Shown: positions 6,461 through 13,664 of the stretch, one piece after another
Layout of the letters: each line of letters begins with the position of its first letter
Numbering within the stretch: the stretch's first letter is position 1
Program-made: the position numbers and the translations under genes
The notes under the pieces: model-generated
Database searches by the model: none
Seen by the model: only the letters and a program-made list of their open reading frames with translations
What the model was told of the DNA's origin: nothing
Origin: an uncultured Mitsuokella sp.
GTDB taxonomy: Bacteria > Bacillota > Negativicutes > Selenomonadales > Selenomonadaceae
Assembly: GCA_900770895.1 (NCBI GenBank)
Contig: CAAGMF010000009.1
Coordinates: 1 to 15,595, forward strand
Length of the DNA stretch: 15,595 bases
Direction of reading: 5' to 3'

Positions 6461-8263
6461 TCAGATCTTGAATACCGCGATGGAATTCTGTAGCTCCTGC
6501 GCCTGCTCGGCCAGCTTGCGGCTCGCGCCGGCTATCTCGTGCATCGAGGCCGTCTCTTCCTCGGTTGCAGCCGAAACGGTCTGAGCCTCATCGGCCACCG
6601 AGCGGCTCTTGGTATTTATCTGCTTGACCGCTGTATCAATCTGTCCGATGCTCTGTGTGAGGCGGTCCACCGAAGACTGCATCGTAGCCGAAGCCTGTGC
6701 AACCTGGCCGACCATATCGGCAATGCCGGAGAATGATGTGCCAGCCCCCTGTACCGTCTCGGTCCCGCTCATAACCGCAGTAAGTCCGGAGTGCATGGCA
6801 TCTACGGCCTCCTGCGTCGAGGATTGGATGGTGCGTATGCGCTCGGATATCTCGCCTGCCGCCTCCTGCGACTGTTCGGCCAGCTTGCGCACCTCGTCAG
6901 CAACTACGGCGAAGCCGCGGCCATGCTCGCCAGCCCGAGCTGCCTCGATGGCTGCATTCAGTGCAAGGAGGTTCGTCTGGTCAGCGATGTTCGCTATCGT
7001 ATCAACGATAGCCCCAATCTGTTTCGAATGCTCACCGAGGCCTTCTATCAGATCGGCAATGTGGCTGACACTAGTCTGAATGGAATGCATGCCTGTGACA
7101 GCCGTATCTACTTCCTTGCGCCCCTGCGTAGCCACAGTACTTGTCTGCTGTACCTGCTTCTCCGTCTCGGTGAGGCTGCCACGGAATTCATCCATGTTGT
7201 CCGTGAGCTGTTTCGTATTATCCGTGGCCGTTTCAACATCAGTGAATTGCTCGGCACAAGCCTCCGCCACCTTCACGACCGACTCGGCTATTGACTGGCT
7301 GACGTCGGCTGCCTGCTCGGCTGACGATGTCAGCTCCTCCGAGGCCGCAGCGAGATATTCGGCCGCCTCGACGACCTTGCGCATGAGATCGCGTACCTTT
7401 GTGTTCATCTCCTGCATGGCATGCGCCATCGTCCCCAGCTCATCGGGCCGGGCCGCGAGTTCCTGCATCTCCGCTGCATCCTGGCCATCGAGCCGGAAGT
7501 CCCCCGTCCCCATGACCTGCAGCCGTTCGGTGGTCTTTGCTATCGGACGAGCGATACTCGAACCGATATAGCGGGAGAGCAAGCCCAGGATAATCTGCAA
7601 CACAATCATCACGCCAAGGGCCTGCAAGACACTTGTGCGGAGTGCGTCATCGAGTGCCGCCTCCTTCTGCGCCAGCAGCGTATCAATCTCATCGATCCAG
7701 ACGCCAGTACCGATTACCCAGTTATAAGGTTTGAATACGATTGAATAGCCATATTTCGGCAACGCTTGCGTCTCGCCTGGCTTGGGGAACGTCCACTTCG
7801 TGAAGCCACCACCCTCTTGCTGAGCATTCTTGTTTATCTCCTGGATGAATGGGAAGCCATCGGAGTCTTTGGCGTTCAGGCGATTCGTGCCCTCGACCTT
7901 CTTGTTGCCGAGCAACACTACATTGTTGCCATCTACCGTATCTACCCAGAAATAGCCATTGCCATTATCGTAGCGCAGATCACGTACACGGTCGGCCGCC
8001 TCCTTCTTGGCCTGCTCCTCCGTCAGCTCGCCTGCCTGCTGCTTCTTGTAGTATTCCTCGAATATACTGTAGGCAATCTGAGTCTCAGACTTCATCTCCT
8101 TCTCGACATTAGACATGAGATCCGCCCGATAAGATTCTAGCTGAACATGATTATCGCTGACTATACTCGCAATGAAGTAGGCACCTATAATGACCGTCGA
8201 TATGAGTGAAACCCCGCCTATAGCCAGCATCAGACGTGTCCTCATTGATGAAAGTTGAAACAT
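6461..8263 (-). CDS. Methyl-accepting chemotaxis protein with periplasmic/extracellular Cache domain
   Basis: A transmembrane chemoreceptor that should signal to CheW/CheA. From the ATG at 8263 it has 600 residues. A membrane helix (about 11-35, LMLAIGGVSLISTVIIGAYFIA) is followed by an external single Cache-2-type sensor (about 55-195) with GYFWVDTVDGNNVVLL and a YNWVIGTGVWIDEI end. A second membrane helix (about 212-232) and a HAMP segment lead into a long coiled-coil signalling domain. Its hairpin tip contains IADQTNLLALNAAIEAARAG and GRGFAVVADEVRKLAEQ. No CheR-docking pentapeptide ends the chain (it ends IAVFKI). I chose 8263 because GGGGGG lies six bases upstream; an in-frame ATG at 8296 would add 11 residues but has a poor ribosome site. 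Related Cache-2 receptors bind small organic acids; the ligand here is unknown. It is a single-gene unit with no che gene nearby. Confidence 0.95.
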   Translation of the reverse strand: MFQLSSMRTRLMLAIGGVSLISTVIIGAYFIASIVSDNHVQLESYRADLMSNVEKEMKSETQIAYSIFEEYYKKQQAGELTEEQAKKEAADRVRDLRYDNGNGYFWVDTVDGNNVVLLGNKKVEGTNRLNAKDSDGFPFIQEINKNAQQEGGGFTKWTFPKPGETQALPKYGYSIVFKPYNWVIGTGVWIDEIDTLLAQKEAALDDALRTSVLQALGVMIVLQIILGLLSRYIGSSIARPIAKTTERLQVMGTGDFRLDGQDAAEMQELAARPDELGTMAHAMQEMNTKVRDLMRKVVEAAEYLAAASEELTSSAEQAADVSQSIAESVVKVAEACAEQFTDVETATDNTKQLTDNMDEFRGSLTETEKQVQQTSTVATQGRKEVDTAVTGMHSIQTSVSHIADLIEGLGEHSKQIGAIVDTIANIADQTNLLALNAAIEAARAGEHGRGFAVVADEVRKLAEQSQEAAGEISERIRTIQSSTQEAVDAMHSGLTAVMSGTETVQGAGTSFSGIADMVGQVAQASATMQSSVDRLTQSIGQIDTAVKQINTKSRSVADEAQTVSAATEEETASMHEIAGASRKLAEQAQELQNSIAVFKI

Positions 8264-8323
8264 TCTTATCCCCCCACACCTCGAAAAAATACTCATAATG
8301 CTCTAGACTACCTGCTTTTTGTA

Positions 8324-8360
8324 AAAGATATTAAGTTCCTCTACCTTATCTAATATCTTT
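8324..8360. repeat. AT-rich 10-bp inverted repeat in the chemoreceptor leader
   Basis: AAAGATATTA (8324-8333) and TAATATCTTT (8351-8360) form perfect 10-bp arms around a 17-nt spacer, 61 to 97 nt upstream of the chosen start. It could be an operator for a dimeric regulator or an RNA hairpin in the leader. The minus-strand product is followed by only four T residues and lacks a GC-rich stem, so I do not call it a terminator. Confidence 0.55.
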
Positions 8361-8361
8361 A

Positions 8362-8383
8362 TATATAAAATTTCTATATAAAA
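8362..8383. repeat. Direct repeat TATATAAAA, 13-bp period
   Basis: TATATAAAA occurs at 8362-8370 and 8375-8383, next to the inverted repeat, in a strongly AT-rich stretch (8320-8450) that must hold the chemoreceptor promoter. Several TATATA hexamers could serve as a -10, but none has a convincing -35. I saw no sigma-28 type TAAA...GCCGATAA site. Confidence 0.5.
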
Positions 8384-8449
8384 CTAAATAATCCTCCATC
8401 TGTGGCAAATTTTTCAGACTAATCAGAGGAAATTATTTCATTATTTACC

Positions 8450-8486
8450 AAAAAAGACCATGATGAGCCAGCGGGCCACATGGTCT
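8450..8486 (-). terminator. Intrinsic terminator downstream of truA
   Basis: On the minus strand AGACCATG (8486-8479) pairs with CATGGTCT (8462-8455) and is followed by TTTTTT. The loop contains GGCC and GGCT elements that may add internal pairing. It starts 25 nt past the truA stop codon and closes the ecf-truA unit. Confidence 0.85.
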
Positions 8487-8511
8487 AGGATGCGCTATTA
8501 TTCTGTTTTCC

Positions 8512-9285
8512 TCAATATTCGACACTGTACAGATACAACCCGCAGGCTGGCGCCGTAGGACTGGCCTGCTTCCGGTCGCGTCCCGCCATGATGCGCTGGA
8601 AATCAGCCGGCGTCTTCACCCCGAGACCGACGTCATGCAGCGTGCCGATGATATTCCTTACCATGTGATAGAGAAAGCCATTGCCATGGATGCGGAAGAC
8701 ATACTCCGCGCCCTCACGCGTCAGCTCCGCCTCATACATCGTGCGCACCGGACTCATATCAGCTCCGCCGCTCGCACGGAAAGCACTGAAATCATGCTCA
8801 CCCAGTATATGCGCCAACGCCGCACGCATCGCCGCCTCATCGAGCGCCCGCCGCTCGTACCAGGCATAGCGCGTCCGCAACGGATCCGGCGTCTCGCTCT
8901 GATGGATCCGATATATATACGTCTTCGACTTCGCCGAGTGGCGCGCACTGAAATCAGGACCGGCCTCATAAGCCCGCCGTACAGCGATGTCCGGCGGCAG
9001 CAAGCTATTCACAGCCCGTGGCACACGGTCGAGCGGTATACGCCCGTCCGTAAAGAAATTCACCACCTGGCCATAAGCATGCACCCCCGCATCCGTGCGT
9101 CCGGCCGCTGCCAGCTCGATGCTGTCGCCGAAAACCACCTCGAGCTTCTGCTCCAGTACATTCTGCACAGCCACCACCGGAGGAGACTGCCGCTGGAATC
9201 CATGATAAGCTGTGCCATCATAAGCCACCTCCAGCACCACATTGCGCGCCCGCGCCTTCATCAGCGCCTTATGTTCCGGTTTCAT
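8512..9285 (-). CDS. truA: tRNA pseudouridine(38-40) synthase
   Basis: TruA isomerises uridines 38, 39 and 40 in the anticodon arm of tRNAs. From the ATG at 9285 it has 257 residues, close to the usual 245-260. Seen motifs are LEVAYDGTAYHGFQRQ (18-33) and the catalytic segment AAGRTDAGVHA (60-70) with the nucleophilic Asp65. Further along are SAKSKTYIYRI and the C-terminal GNGFLYHMVRNIIGTL. An in-frame GTG at 9303 would add six residues but lacks a good ribosome site, whereas AGAGAGG lies five bases before 9285. An ATG at 9261 is also possible. It follows ecfT at a distance of about 290 nt filled by a repeat element. In many Firmicutes rplM-rpsI follow truA; here a terminator and a chemoreceptor follow instead. 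Confidence 0.96.
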   Translation of the reverse strand: MKPEHKALMKARARNVVLEVAYDGTAYHGFQRQSPPVVAVQNVLEQKLEVVFGDSIELAAAGRTDAGVHAYGQVVNFFTDGRIPLDRVPRAVNSLLPPDIAVRRAYEAGPDFSARHSAKSKTYIYRIHQSETPDPLRTRYAWYERRALDEAAMRAALAHILGEHDFSAFRASGGADMSPVRTMYEAELTREGAEYVFRIHGNGFLYHMVRNIIGTLHDVGLGVKTPADFQRIMAGRDRKQASPTAPACGLYLYSVEY

Positions 9286-9305
9286 TATTACCTCTCTCTT
9301 CACCT

Positions 9306-9347
9306 ATTACAACAGCGGAATGGCAGAACTCTGACCGCCGCAGTACT
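9306..9347. repeat. Repeat copy A (direct repeat partner of 9521-9562)
   Basis: This 42-bp stretch matches 9521-9562 in the same orientation at 36 of 42 positions by hand alignment, sharing AGCGGAATGGC, GAACTCTG and GTACT. A third, inverted copy begins at 9361. It lies just upstream of the truA start, so the repeat would form part of the truA leader RNA. Confidence 0.75.
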
Positions 9348-9360
9348 ATATCTCTAAGTA

Positions 9361-9556
9361 GCGACAGGCAGAGTTCCAGAATGGAGCGTCGTAATTCTGC
9401 GTTAAGAAAGCAAATTTTACCCTATCCGACATTTCCCGTCGTTGCCATCTACCGTTCAAGCGTCAGCGCGTTTAGATGGCAACAGGGATCTCTTAATGGG
9501 TAAAATTTGATTTTAGCAGAATTACAATAGCGGAATGGCGGAACTCTGCCTGTCGC
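9361..9556. repeat. Nested 196-bp palindromic element in the ecfT-truA gap (MITE-like)
   Basis: Four sets of perfect inverted arms are nested around a common centre near 9462. GCGACAGGCAGAGTTCC (9361-9377) pairs with 9540-9556, GTAATTCTGC (9391-9400) with 9516-9525, CAAATTTTACCC (9411-9422) with 9498-9509, and GTTGCCATCTA (9441-9451) with 9473-9483. Corresponding spacers on the two sides are similar in length (13/14, 10/6, 18/14) with a 21-nt loop. The transcript could therefore fold into one very long hairpin. No open reading frame of note lies inside and no T-run follows. A miniature inverted-repeat element or a large structured intergenic RNA are the two readings I consider. Confidence 0.8.
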
Positions 9557-9562
9557 GGTACT
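9521..9562. repeat. Repeat copy B
   Basis: This is the right-hand copy, in the same orientation as 9306-9347 and inverted relative to 9361-9400. It ends only 12 nt before the ecfT stop codon. Copies A and B share ATTACAAYAGCGGAATGGC as their first 19 positions (Y is C or T). Confidence 0.75.
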
Positions 9563-9574
9563 TCGACTACTCTG

Positions 9575-10372
9575 CTATACGCGTACTAGTACGATCAGCC
9601 CCACCGTCAGCCCCACAAAGCACAGCGTCACCACATAATCAAGGCTCGTCACGCGCAGCTGCTTCATCCGCGTGCGCCCCACACCGCCGCGATAGCAGCG
9701 TGCCTCCATCGCCAGCGCCAGCTCACCCGCCCGCCGGAACGCCGACAAGAACAGCGGCACGAGCACTGGCACCAGATTCTGCAGGCGCGACTTTATACTG
9801 CCCGTTGTGAAATTAGCCCCGCGCGAACGCTGCGCCTTCATGATGCGGTCGGTGTCCTCTATGAGCGTCGGCACGAACCGCAGCGCGATTGTCATCATCA
9901 TCGCCAACTCATGCGCCGGCACCCCGAAGCGCCGGAACGGTGACAGCAGACACTCCACCGCGTCCGTCAGCTCCAGAGGACTTGTCGTAAAAGTCAGCAG
10001 CGAGCTCATCAGTATGAGCAAAACAAGACGCAGACAGATGAGCAGTCCCTGCAGCACCCCTTCGAGCGTCAGACTAAACAGCCAGATATGGCAGAGCTCC
10101 TCGCCCGGGGTGCTGAAGATATGGATGACGAAGGTAAAGGCGATGATCCACCAGAGTGGCTTCAATGACTTCATCAGCATGCCGAAAGGCACCCGCGAAA
10201 CACAGATCATCGCAACGGTCAGCGCCGACAGCACGGCATACGCCCGCCAGGAAGTAAAGGCAAACACCTCCACGAGGAAAGCGATCAGCAATATGATCTT
10301 TACACGTGGGTCGAGCCGATGAAGCATGGTATTGCCCGGGAAATACTGCCCGATCGTTATATCGCTAAGCAT
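9575..10372 (-). CDS. ecfT: ECF transporter transmembrane coupling protein EcfT (CbiQ family)
   Basis: EcfT is the membrane scaffold that couples the two ATPases to a substrate-binding S protein in energy-coupling-factor importers of vitamins or metals. It has 265 residues, the usual size. The N-terminal end YFPGNTMLHRLDPRVKI is typical of the family. Hydrophobic segments lie at about 25-60, 68-88, 105-125 and 235-262. The two cytoplasmic coupling helices are seen as AQRSRG (170-175) and MEARCYRG (212-219), which contact EcfA1 and EcfA2. The ATG at 10372 is three bases after the ecfA2 stop, and its GGGAGG ribosome site lies inside the end of ecfA2, suggesting translational coupling. No S component is encoded nearby, consistent with a shared group II module. 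Confidence 0.95.
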   Translation of the reverse strand: MLSDITIGQYFPGNTMLHRLDPRVKIILLIAFLVEVFAFTSWRAYAVLSALTVAMICVSRVPFGMLMKSLKPLWWIIAFTFVIHIFSTPGEELCHIWLFSLTLEGVLQGLLICLRLVLLILMSSLLTFTTSPLELTDAVECLLSPFRRFGVPAHELAMMMTIALRFVPTLIEDTDRIMKAQRSRGANFTTGSIKSRLQNLVPVLVPLFLSAFRRAGELALAMEARCYRGGVGRTRMKQLRVTSLDYVVTLCFVGLTVGLIVLVRV

Positions 10373-10375
10373 CTC

Positions 10376-11251
10376 TCATCGACCTCCCTTCCTCTGCAAT
10401 ACACGGCAGATATCTGCCTGCGCCTCATCCACATCAAGCACATCCGTGCGCACCGGCATACCGCTCTCCTGGAGGCGCCACATGATCTGCTGTACCTGTG
10501 GAGGACGCAGACCAGCTGCGGTCAGCAGCTCCCGGTCGGCGAAGACCGCCCGCGGTGCCGCCTGCCGCAGCAGCTCGCCGCCCTTGAATACGAGCAGATC
10601 ATCCGCCAGACGGGCGATATCATCCATATTGTGCGATACGAACACGATTGTCAGCTTCCACTGCTTCTTGATGCGCTTGATCATAGCGATGAGCTCCTCG
10701 CGCCCCCGGGGATCGAGTCCGGCTGTAGGCTCATCGAGCACGAGATAATGCGGGTGCAGCGCCAGCACGCCAGCTATCGCCACCCGGCGCATCTGGCCGC
10801 CCGAGAGCTCGAATGGCGAGTGCGAGCCGTATTTCTCATAATCGAGCCCCACGAGCTCCATGGCCTCGCGCACGCGTGCCTCTATATCATGCTCCGTGAG
10901 CCCCTGATTATGCGGTCCGAACGCTATATCTGCCGCCACAGTCTCTTCGAAAAGCTGCTGCTCCGGATACTGGAACACCATCCCGACGCTCTGCCGCATC
11001 TTTATCGCCGTATCGCGATTGGCCTTCGAGAGATCATTGATATCTACGCCATCGACAGTAACGCAGCCGCTCGTCGGTGACAGCAGTCCATTCAGATGCT
11101 GCAGCAATGTCGATTTGCCTGAGCCGGTATGGCCGGCGATTGCCGTAAAGCTGCCATCCTTTATCGTCAGCGAAACATCACGCAAAGCCTGGCGCTCGAA
11201 AGGCGTCCTTGCCATATAGGTATAGCTGACCTTGTCCAGTGTGATAGCCAT
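10376..11251 (-). CDS. ecfA2: ECF transporter ATPase EcfA2
   Basis: Second ATPase of the energy-coupling module, forming a heterodimer with EcfA1 beneath EcfT. It has 291 residues. Walker A is GHTGSGKST (40-48), the Q-loop region FQYPEQQLFE (93-102), the signature LSGGQMRR begins at 139 and Walker B is LVLDEPTAGLDP with the catalytic Asp-Glu at 163-164. FVSHNMDDIA supplies the switch His. The gene starts inside the ecfA1 stop codon (TGATG, one base shared). Its end is three bases from ecfT. The order ecfA1-ecfA2-ecfT behind rplQ is common in Firmicutes. Paralog assignment rests on order and on the FQYPE(Q)QLFE motif. Confidence 0.95.
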   Translation of the reverse strand: MAITLDKVSYTYMARTPFERQALRDVSLTIKDGSFTAIAGHTGSGKSTLLQHLNGLLSPTSGCVTVDGVDINDLSKANRDTAIKMRQSVGMVFQYPEQQLFEETVAADIAFGPHNQGLTEHDIEARVREAMELVGLDYEKYGSHSPFELSGGQMRRVAIAGVLALHPHYLVLDEPTAGLDPRGREELIAMIKRIKKQWKLTIVFVSHNMDDIARLADDLLVFKGGELLRQAAPRAVFADRELLTAAGLRPPQVQQIMWRLQESGMPVRTDVLDVDEAQADICRVLQRKGGR

Positions 11252-12102
11252 CAGCCTTCCACCTTTCCATAAATATCACTCAGTGCGCTGACAAGCTCTG
11301 ACTGCGTCATGATTGCCTGCGGCAGCTTTACTCCCTGCCGGCGCAACCGCTCCGCCAGCAGCGCTGGCACCGGCACATCGAGGCCGAGCTCGCGCATCCT
11401 GGCTGCCTGGGCGAATATCTGACGCGGCTCATCATCAGCCACGATCCTGCCCGCCTCCATGACGATGGCCCGATCTGCGACAGCCGCTTCCTCCATGAAA
11501 TGCGTGATATATATAACCGTAATCCCCTGCTCCTCATGCAGGCGCTTCACGACCTGCAGAACCTCCTCGCGCCCGGCCGGATCCAGCATAGCTGTCGGCT
11601 CATCGAGTACAAGGGCGCGCGTATGCATCGCCAGGGCACCAGCTATGGCAATCCGCTGCTTCTGCCCGCCCGAGAGCAGATGCGGAGCAAACTTGCGGAA
11701 ATGTGTCATCCCCACCAGTTCCAGAGCCTCATGCACCCGCTTGCGGATCTCATCCGGCGGTACGCCGAGATTCTCCGGCCCGAAAGCAATATCATCCTCG
11801 ACCACGGCTGCTATGAGCTGATTATCCGGATTCTGGAAAACCATGCCCACCTGCTGACGCGCCTGCCAGAGCTCATCCTCATCGCGCGTATCAAAACCGG
11901 CGACACGCACCTCGCCGCTCGTCGGCAGCAGCAGGCCGTTGAAATGCTTGGCCAGTGTCGACTTGCCCGAGCCATTGGTGCCGAGAATCGCAACGAACTC
12001 CCCCTCCTCGATGGAGAGGCTCACCCGGTCAACCGCCCGATGCTCATGCTCGGTATCCGCATTGTATATATGTGATAGATTCTTTACCTCGATAAATGCC
12101 AT
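11251..12102 (-). CDS. ecfA1: ECF transporter ATPase EcfA1
   Basis: First ATPase of the ECF module, hydrolysing ATP to drive import through EcfT and an S protein encoded elsewhere. It has 283 residues. Walker A is GTNGSGKST (41-49), the Q-loop region FQNPDNQL (89-96), the signature LSGGQKQR begins at 143, Walker B is ALVLDEPTAMLDP with Asp-Glu at 167-168, and YITHFMEEA carries the switch His. The ATG at 12102 has AAGGAG about 12 nt upstream. It begins its own unit, driven by the promoter at 12150-12178. The leader is only about 40 nt, too short for a riboswitch, so expression does not look vitamin-controlled at this site. Confidence 0.95.
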   Translation of the reverse strand: MAFIEVKNLSHIYNADTEHEHRAVDRVSLSIEEGEFVAILGTNGSGKSTLAKHFNGLLLPTSGEVRVAGFDTRDEDELWQARQQVGMVFQNPDNQLIAAVVEDDIAFGPENLGVPPDEIRKRVHEALELVGMTHFRKFAPHLLSGGQKQRIAIAGALAMHTRALVLDEPTAMLDPAGREEVLQVVKRLHEEQGITVIYITHFMEEAAVADRAIVMEAGRIVADDEPRQIFAQAARMRELGLDVPVPALLAERLRRQGVKLPQAIMTQSELVSALSDIYGKVEG

Positions 12103-12149
12103 TTGCCTGCGGTACTCCTTATCCTATCATACTTGCACAGTCACCTAAC

Positions 12150-12178
12150 ATTATACTATTCCCCAATCGTCGATTCAA
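12150..12178 (-). promoter_or_regulatory. Sigma-A type promoter for ecfA1-ecfA2-ecfT(-truA)
   Basis: On the minus strand TTGAAT (12178-12173) is followed after exactly 17 bases by a perfect TATAAT (12155-12150). Transcription should start near 12143. It lies between the rplQ terminator and ecfA1, so the transporter genes can be expressed independently of the ribosomal unit. Confidence 0.85.
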
Positions 12179-12237
12179 ATATTTTTCTGGGTTAACGTTA
12201 CTTCGAGATAATTTCCTGCCTGACAAGCCCTCAGAGA

Positions 12238-12271
12238 TAGAAAAAAGCCCCAGTCCCTGAGGACTGAGGCT
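12238..12271 (-). terminator. Intrinsic terminator of the rpmJ-rplQ unit
   Basis: On the minus strand AGCCTCAGTCC (12271-12261) pairs with GGACTGGGGCT (12256-12246) with one mismatch around a 4-nt loop, followed by TTTTTT. It starts 22 nt after the rplQ stop codon. Confidence 0.9.
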
Positions 12272-12292
12272 CGTATATTGCGTATATTACGC

Positions 12293-12631
12293 TTACACCA
12301 GCTCGATGATAACCATCGGCGCAGCGTCGCCACGGCGATAGCCGAGCTTCAGGATGCGCGTGTAACCGCCCTGGCGGTCAGCGTACTTCTGTGCAATCTC
12401 ATTGAAGAGCTTGCGTACAACATCCTCATCAGCGAGAGACGCGATAGCCTGACGGCGGGCAGCCAGGTCGCCGCGCTTTGCCAGCGTGATCAGCTTGTCG
12501 GCAAACTTGCGGAGTTCCTTGGCTTTAGCCTCGGTCGTCTCAATGCGTCCATATCTGAAGAAGGAAGTGAGGATGCTCGTAAACAGCGCCTTACGGGCAC
12601 TGGAGTTACGGCCCAGTTTTCTATAGCTCAT
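12293..12631 (-). CDS. rplQ: 50S ribosomal protein L17 (bL17)
   Basis: Protein of the large ribosomal subunit. It has 112 residues, typical of the Firmicutes form. It opens MSYRKLGRNSSARKALF and contains the family motif RIETTEAKAKELRKFADKLI (about 34-53). It ends GYTRILKLGYRRGDAAPMVIIELV-like, as in the family. The ATG at 12631 follows GAGGAG with five bases between. It is the last gene of the alpha operon, 27 nt after rpoA, and is followed by a strong terminator. Confidence 0.98.
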   Translation of the reverse strand: MSYRKLGRNSSARKALFTSILTSFFRYGRIETTEAKAKELRKFADKLITLAKRGDLAARRQAIASLADEDVVRKLFNEIAQKYADRQGGYTRILKLGYRRGDAAPMVIIELV

Positions 12632-12658
12632 TTATTCTCCTCTTTTCTTCCGTATAAA

Positions 12659-13618
12659 TCAGTCGTTACTATCTTTCAGAGCCAGACCCAGCTCTTCGAG
12701 CTTTTTCTTGACCTCTTCGAGGGATTTGCGGCCGAGGTTGCGAACCTTCATCATGTCGTCCTCAGTCTTCTCGGTGAGATCAGCTACCGTATTGATATCA
12801 GCCCGCTTGAGGCAGTTGAACGAGCGAACGGAGAGATCCAGGTCCTCGATGGTCATGTCGAGTACCTTCGTGGACTCATCCTCTGCCTCCTCGGGGAAGG
12901 TAGCCTGCTCATCCTCTACCTCTTCCGGCAATCCATCCATGTTCTGGAACAGCTTCAGATGCATGACCAGGATACCGGCAGCCTTGCTGACTGCTTCCTC
13001 CGGACGTATGGAACCATCGGTCCAAACCTCCAGTATCAGACGGTCATAGTCAGTGACATTGCCGACGCGCGTATCCTCTACCGTATAGTTGACACGCTGC
13101 ACCGGAGAGAATATCGAGTCGATAGGGATAACACCTATGACATCATCCGGCTTCTTGTTGCGATCCGACGGCACATAGCCGCGGCCACGCTCCACCGTCA
13201 TCTCCATCTTGAGCTTACCATCCTGATTCAGCGTAGCGATATGCAGATCAGGATTTAATATCTCGATATCACTATCGCAGATGATATCAGCAGCCGTGAC
13301 TTCTTTCTCGCCCTCTACATCGATGCGGATGACTTTCGGTTCGTCACCCTGCATCTTCAGGCAGAGCTCCTTGAGATTCAGGACGATATTCGTCACATCA
13401 TCACGGACGCCCGGGATAGTCGAGAACTCATGCAGCACACCATCGATACGGATGGATGTTATAGCAGCTCCCTCTAGCGACGAGAGCAGCATACGGCGCA
13501 GGCTGTTGCCGAAAGTCGTACCGTAACCGCGCTCCAGCGGCTCGCAGATGAACTTGCCGTAGCGATTGTCTTCGCTGATCTCAGCAATCTCGATTTTCGG
13601 TTTCTCGATGTCTATCAT
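12659..13618 (-). CDS. rpoA: DNA-directed RNA polymerase subunit alpha
   Basis: The alpha subunit nucleates RNA polymerase assembly and contacts promoter UP elements and activators. It has 319 residues from the ATG at 13618. The N-terminal assembly domain (about 1-228) includes CEPLERGYGTTFGNSLRRMLL. A markedly acidic linker (about 231-250) joins it to the C-terminal domain (about 252-312), where Arg265 and Asn268 sit at the same numbers as the DNA-contacting residues of the Escherichia coli protein. A TTG directly before the ATG could be read as the start, adding one Met, but the ATG has the better spacing (seven bases) from GGAGG. It lies between rpsD and rplQ, as expected. Confidence 0.98.
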   Translation of the reverse strand: MIDIEKPKIEIAEISEDNRYGKFICEPLERGYGTTFGNSLRRMLLSSLEGAAITSIRIDGVLHEFSTIPGVRDDVTNIVLNLKELCLKMQGDEPKVIRIDVEGEKEVTAADIICDSDIEILNPDLHIATLNQDGKLKMEMTVERGRGYVPSDRNKKPDDVIGVIPIDSIFSPVQRVNYTVEDTRVGNVTDYDRLILEVWTDGSIRPEEAVSKAAGILVMHLKLFQNMDGLPEEVEDEQATFPEEAEDESTKVLDMTIEDLDLSVRSFNCLKRADINTVADLTEKTEDDMMKVRNLGRKSLEEVKKKLEELGLALKDSND

Positions 13619-13664
13619 CAAAGCTCCTCCTCAATAACACCAAACAGCAGGAATGCCATGTCAA

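Noticed and set aside
8264..8296. An 11-residue longer start for the chemoreceptor
   Set aside because: The ATG at 8296 has no good ribosome site, whereas a six-G site lies six bases before the ATG at 8263, directly ahead of the first membrane helix.
9286..9303. GTG start six codons upstream for TruA
   Set aside because: No ribosome site precedes it; AGAGAGG is properly spaced for the ATG at 9285, and the shorter protein fits the family length better.
9361..9556. Transcription terminator for ecfT formed by the long palindrome
   Set aside because: No T-run follows any of the stems on the minus strand, and a clear terminator exists downstream of truA.
9306..9562. Intact insertion sequence or CRISPR array
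   Set aside because: There is no transposase reading frame within the element, and only three unevenly spaced copies in mixed orientation, unlike a CRISPR array.
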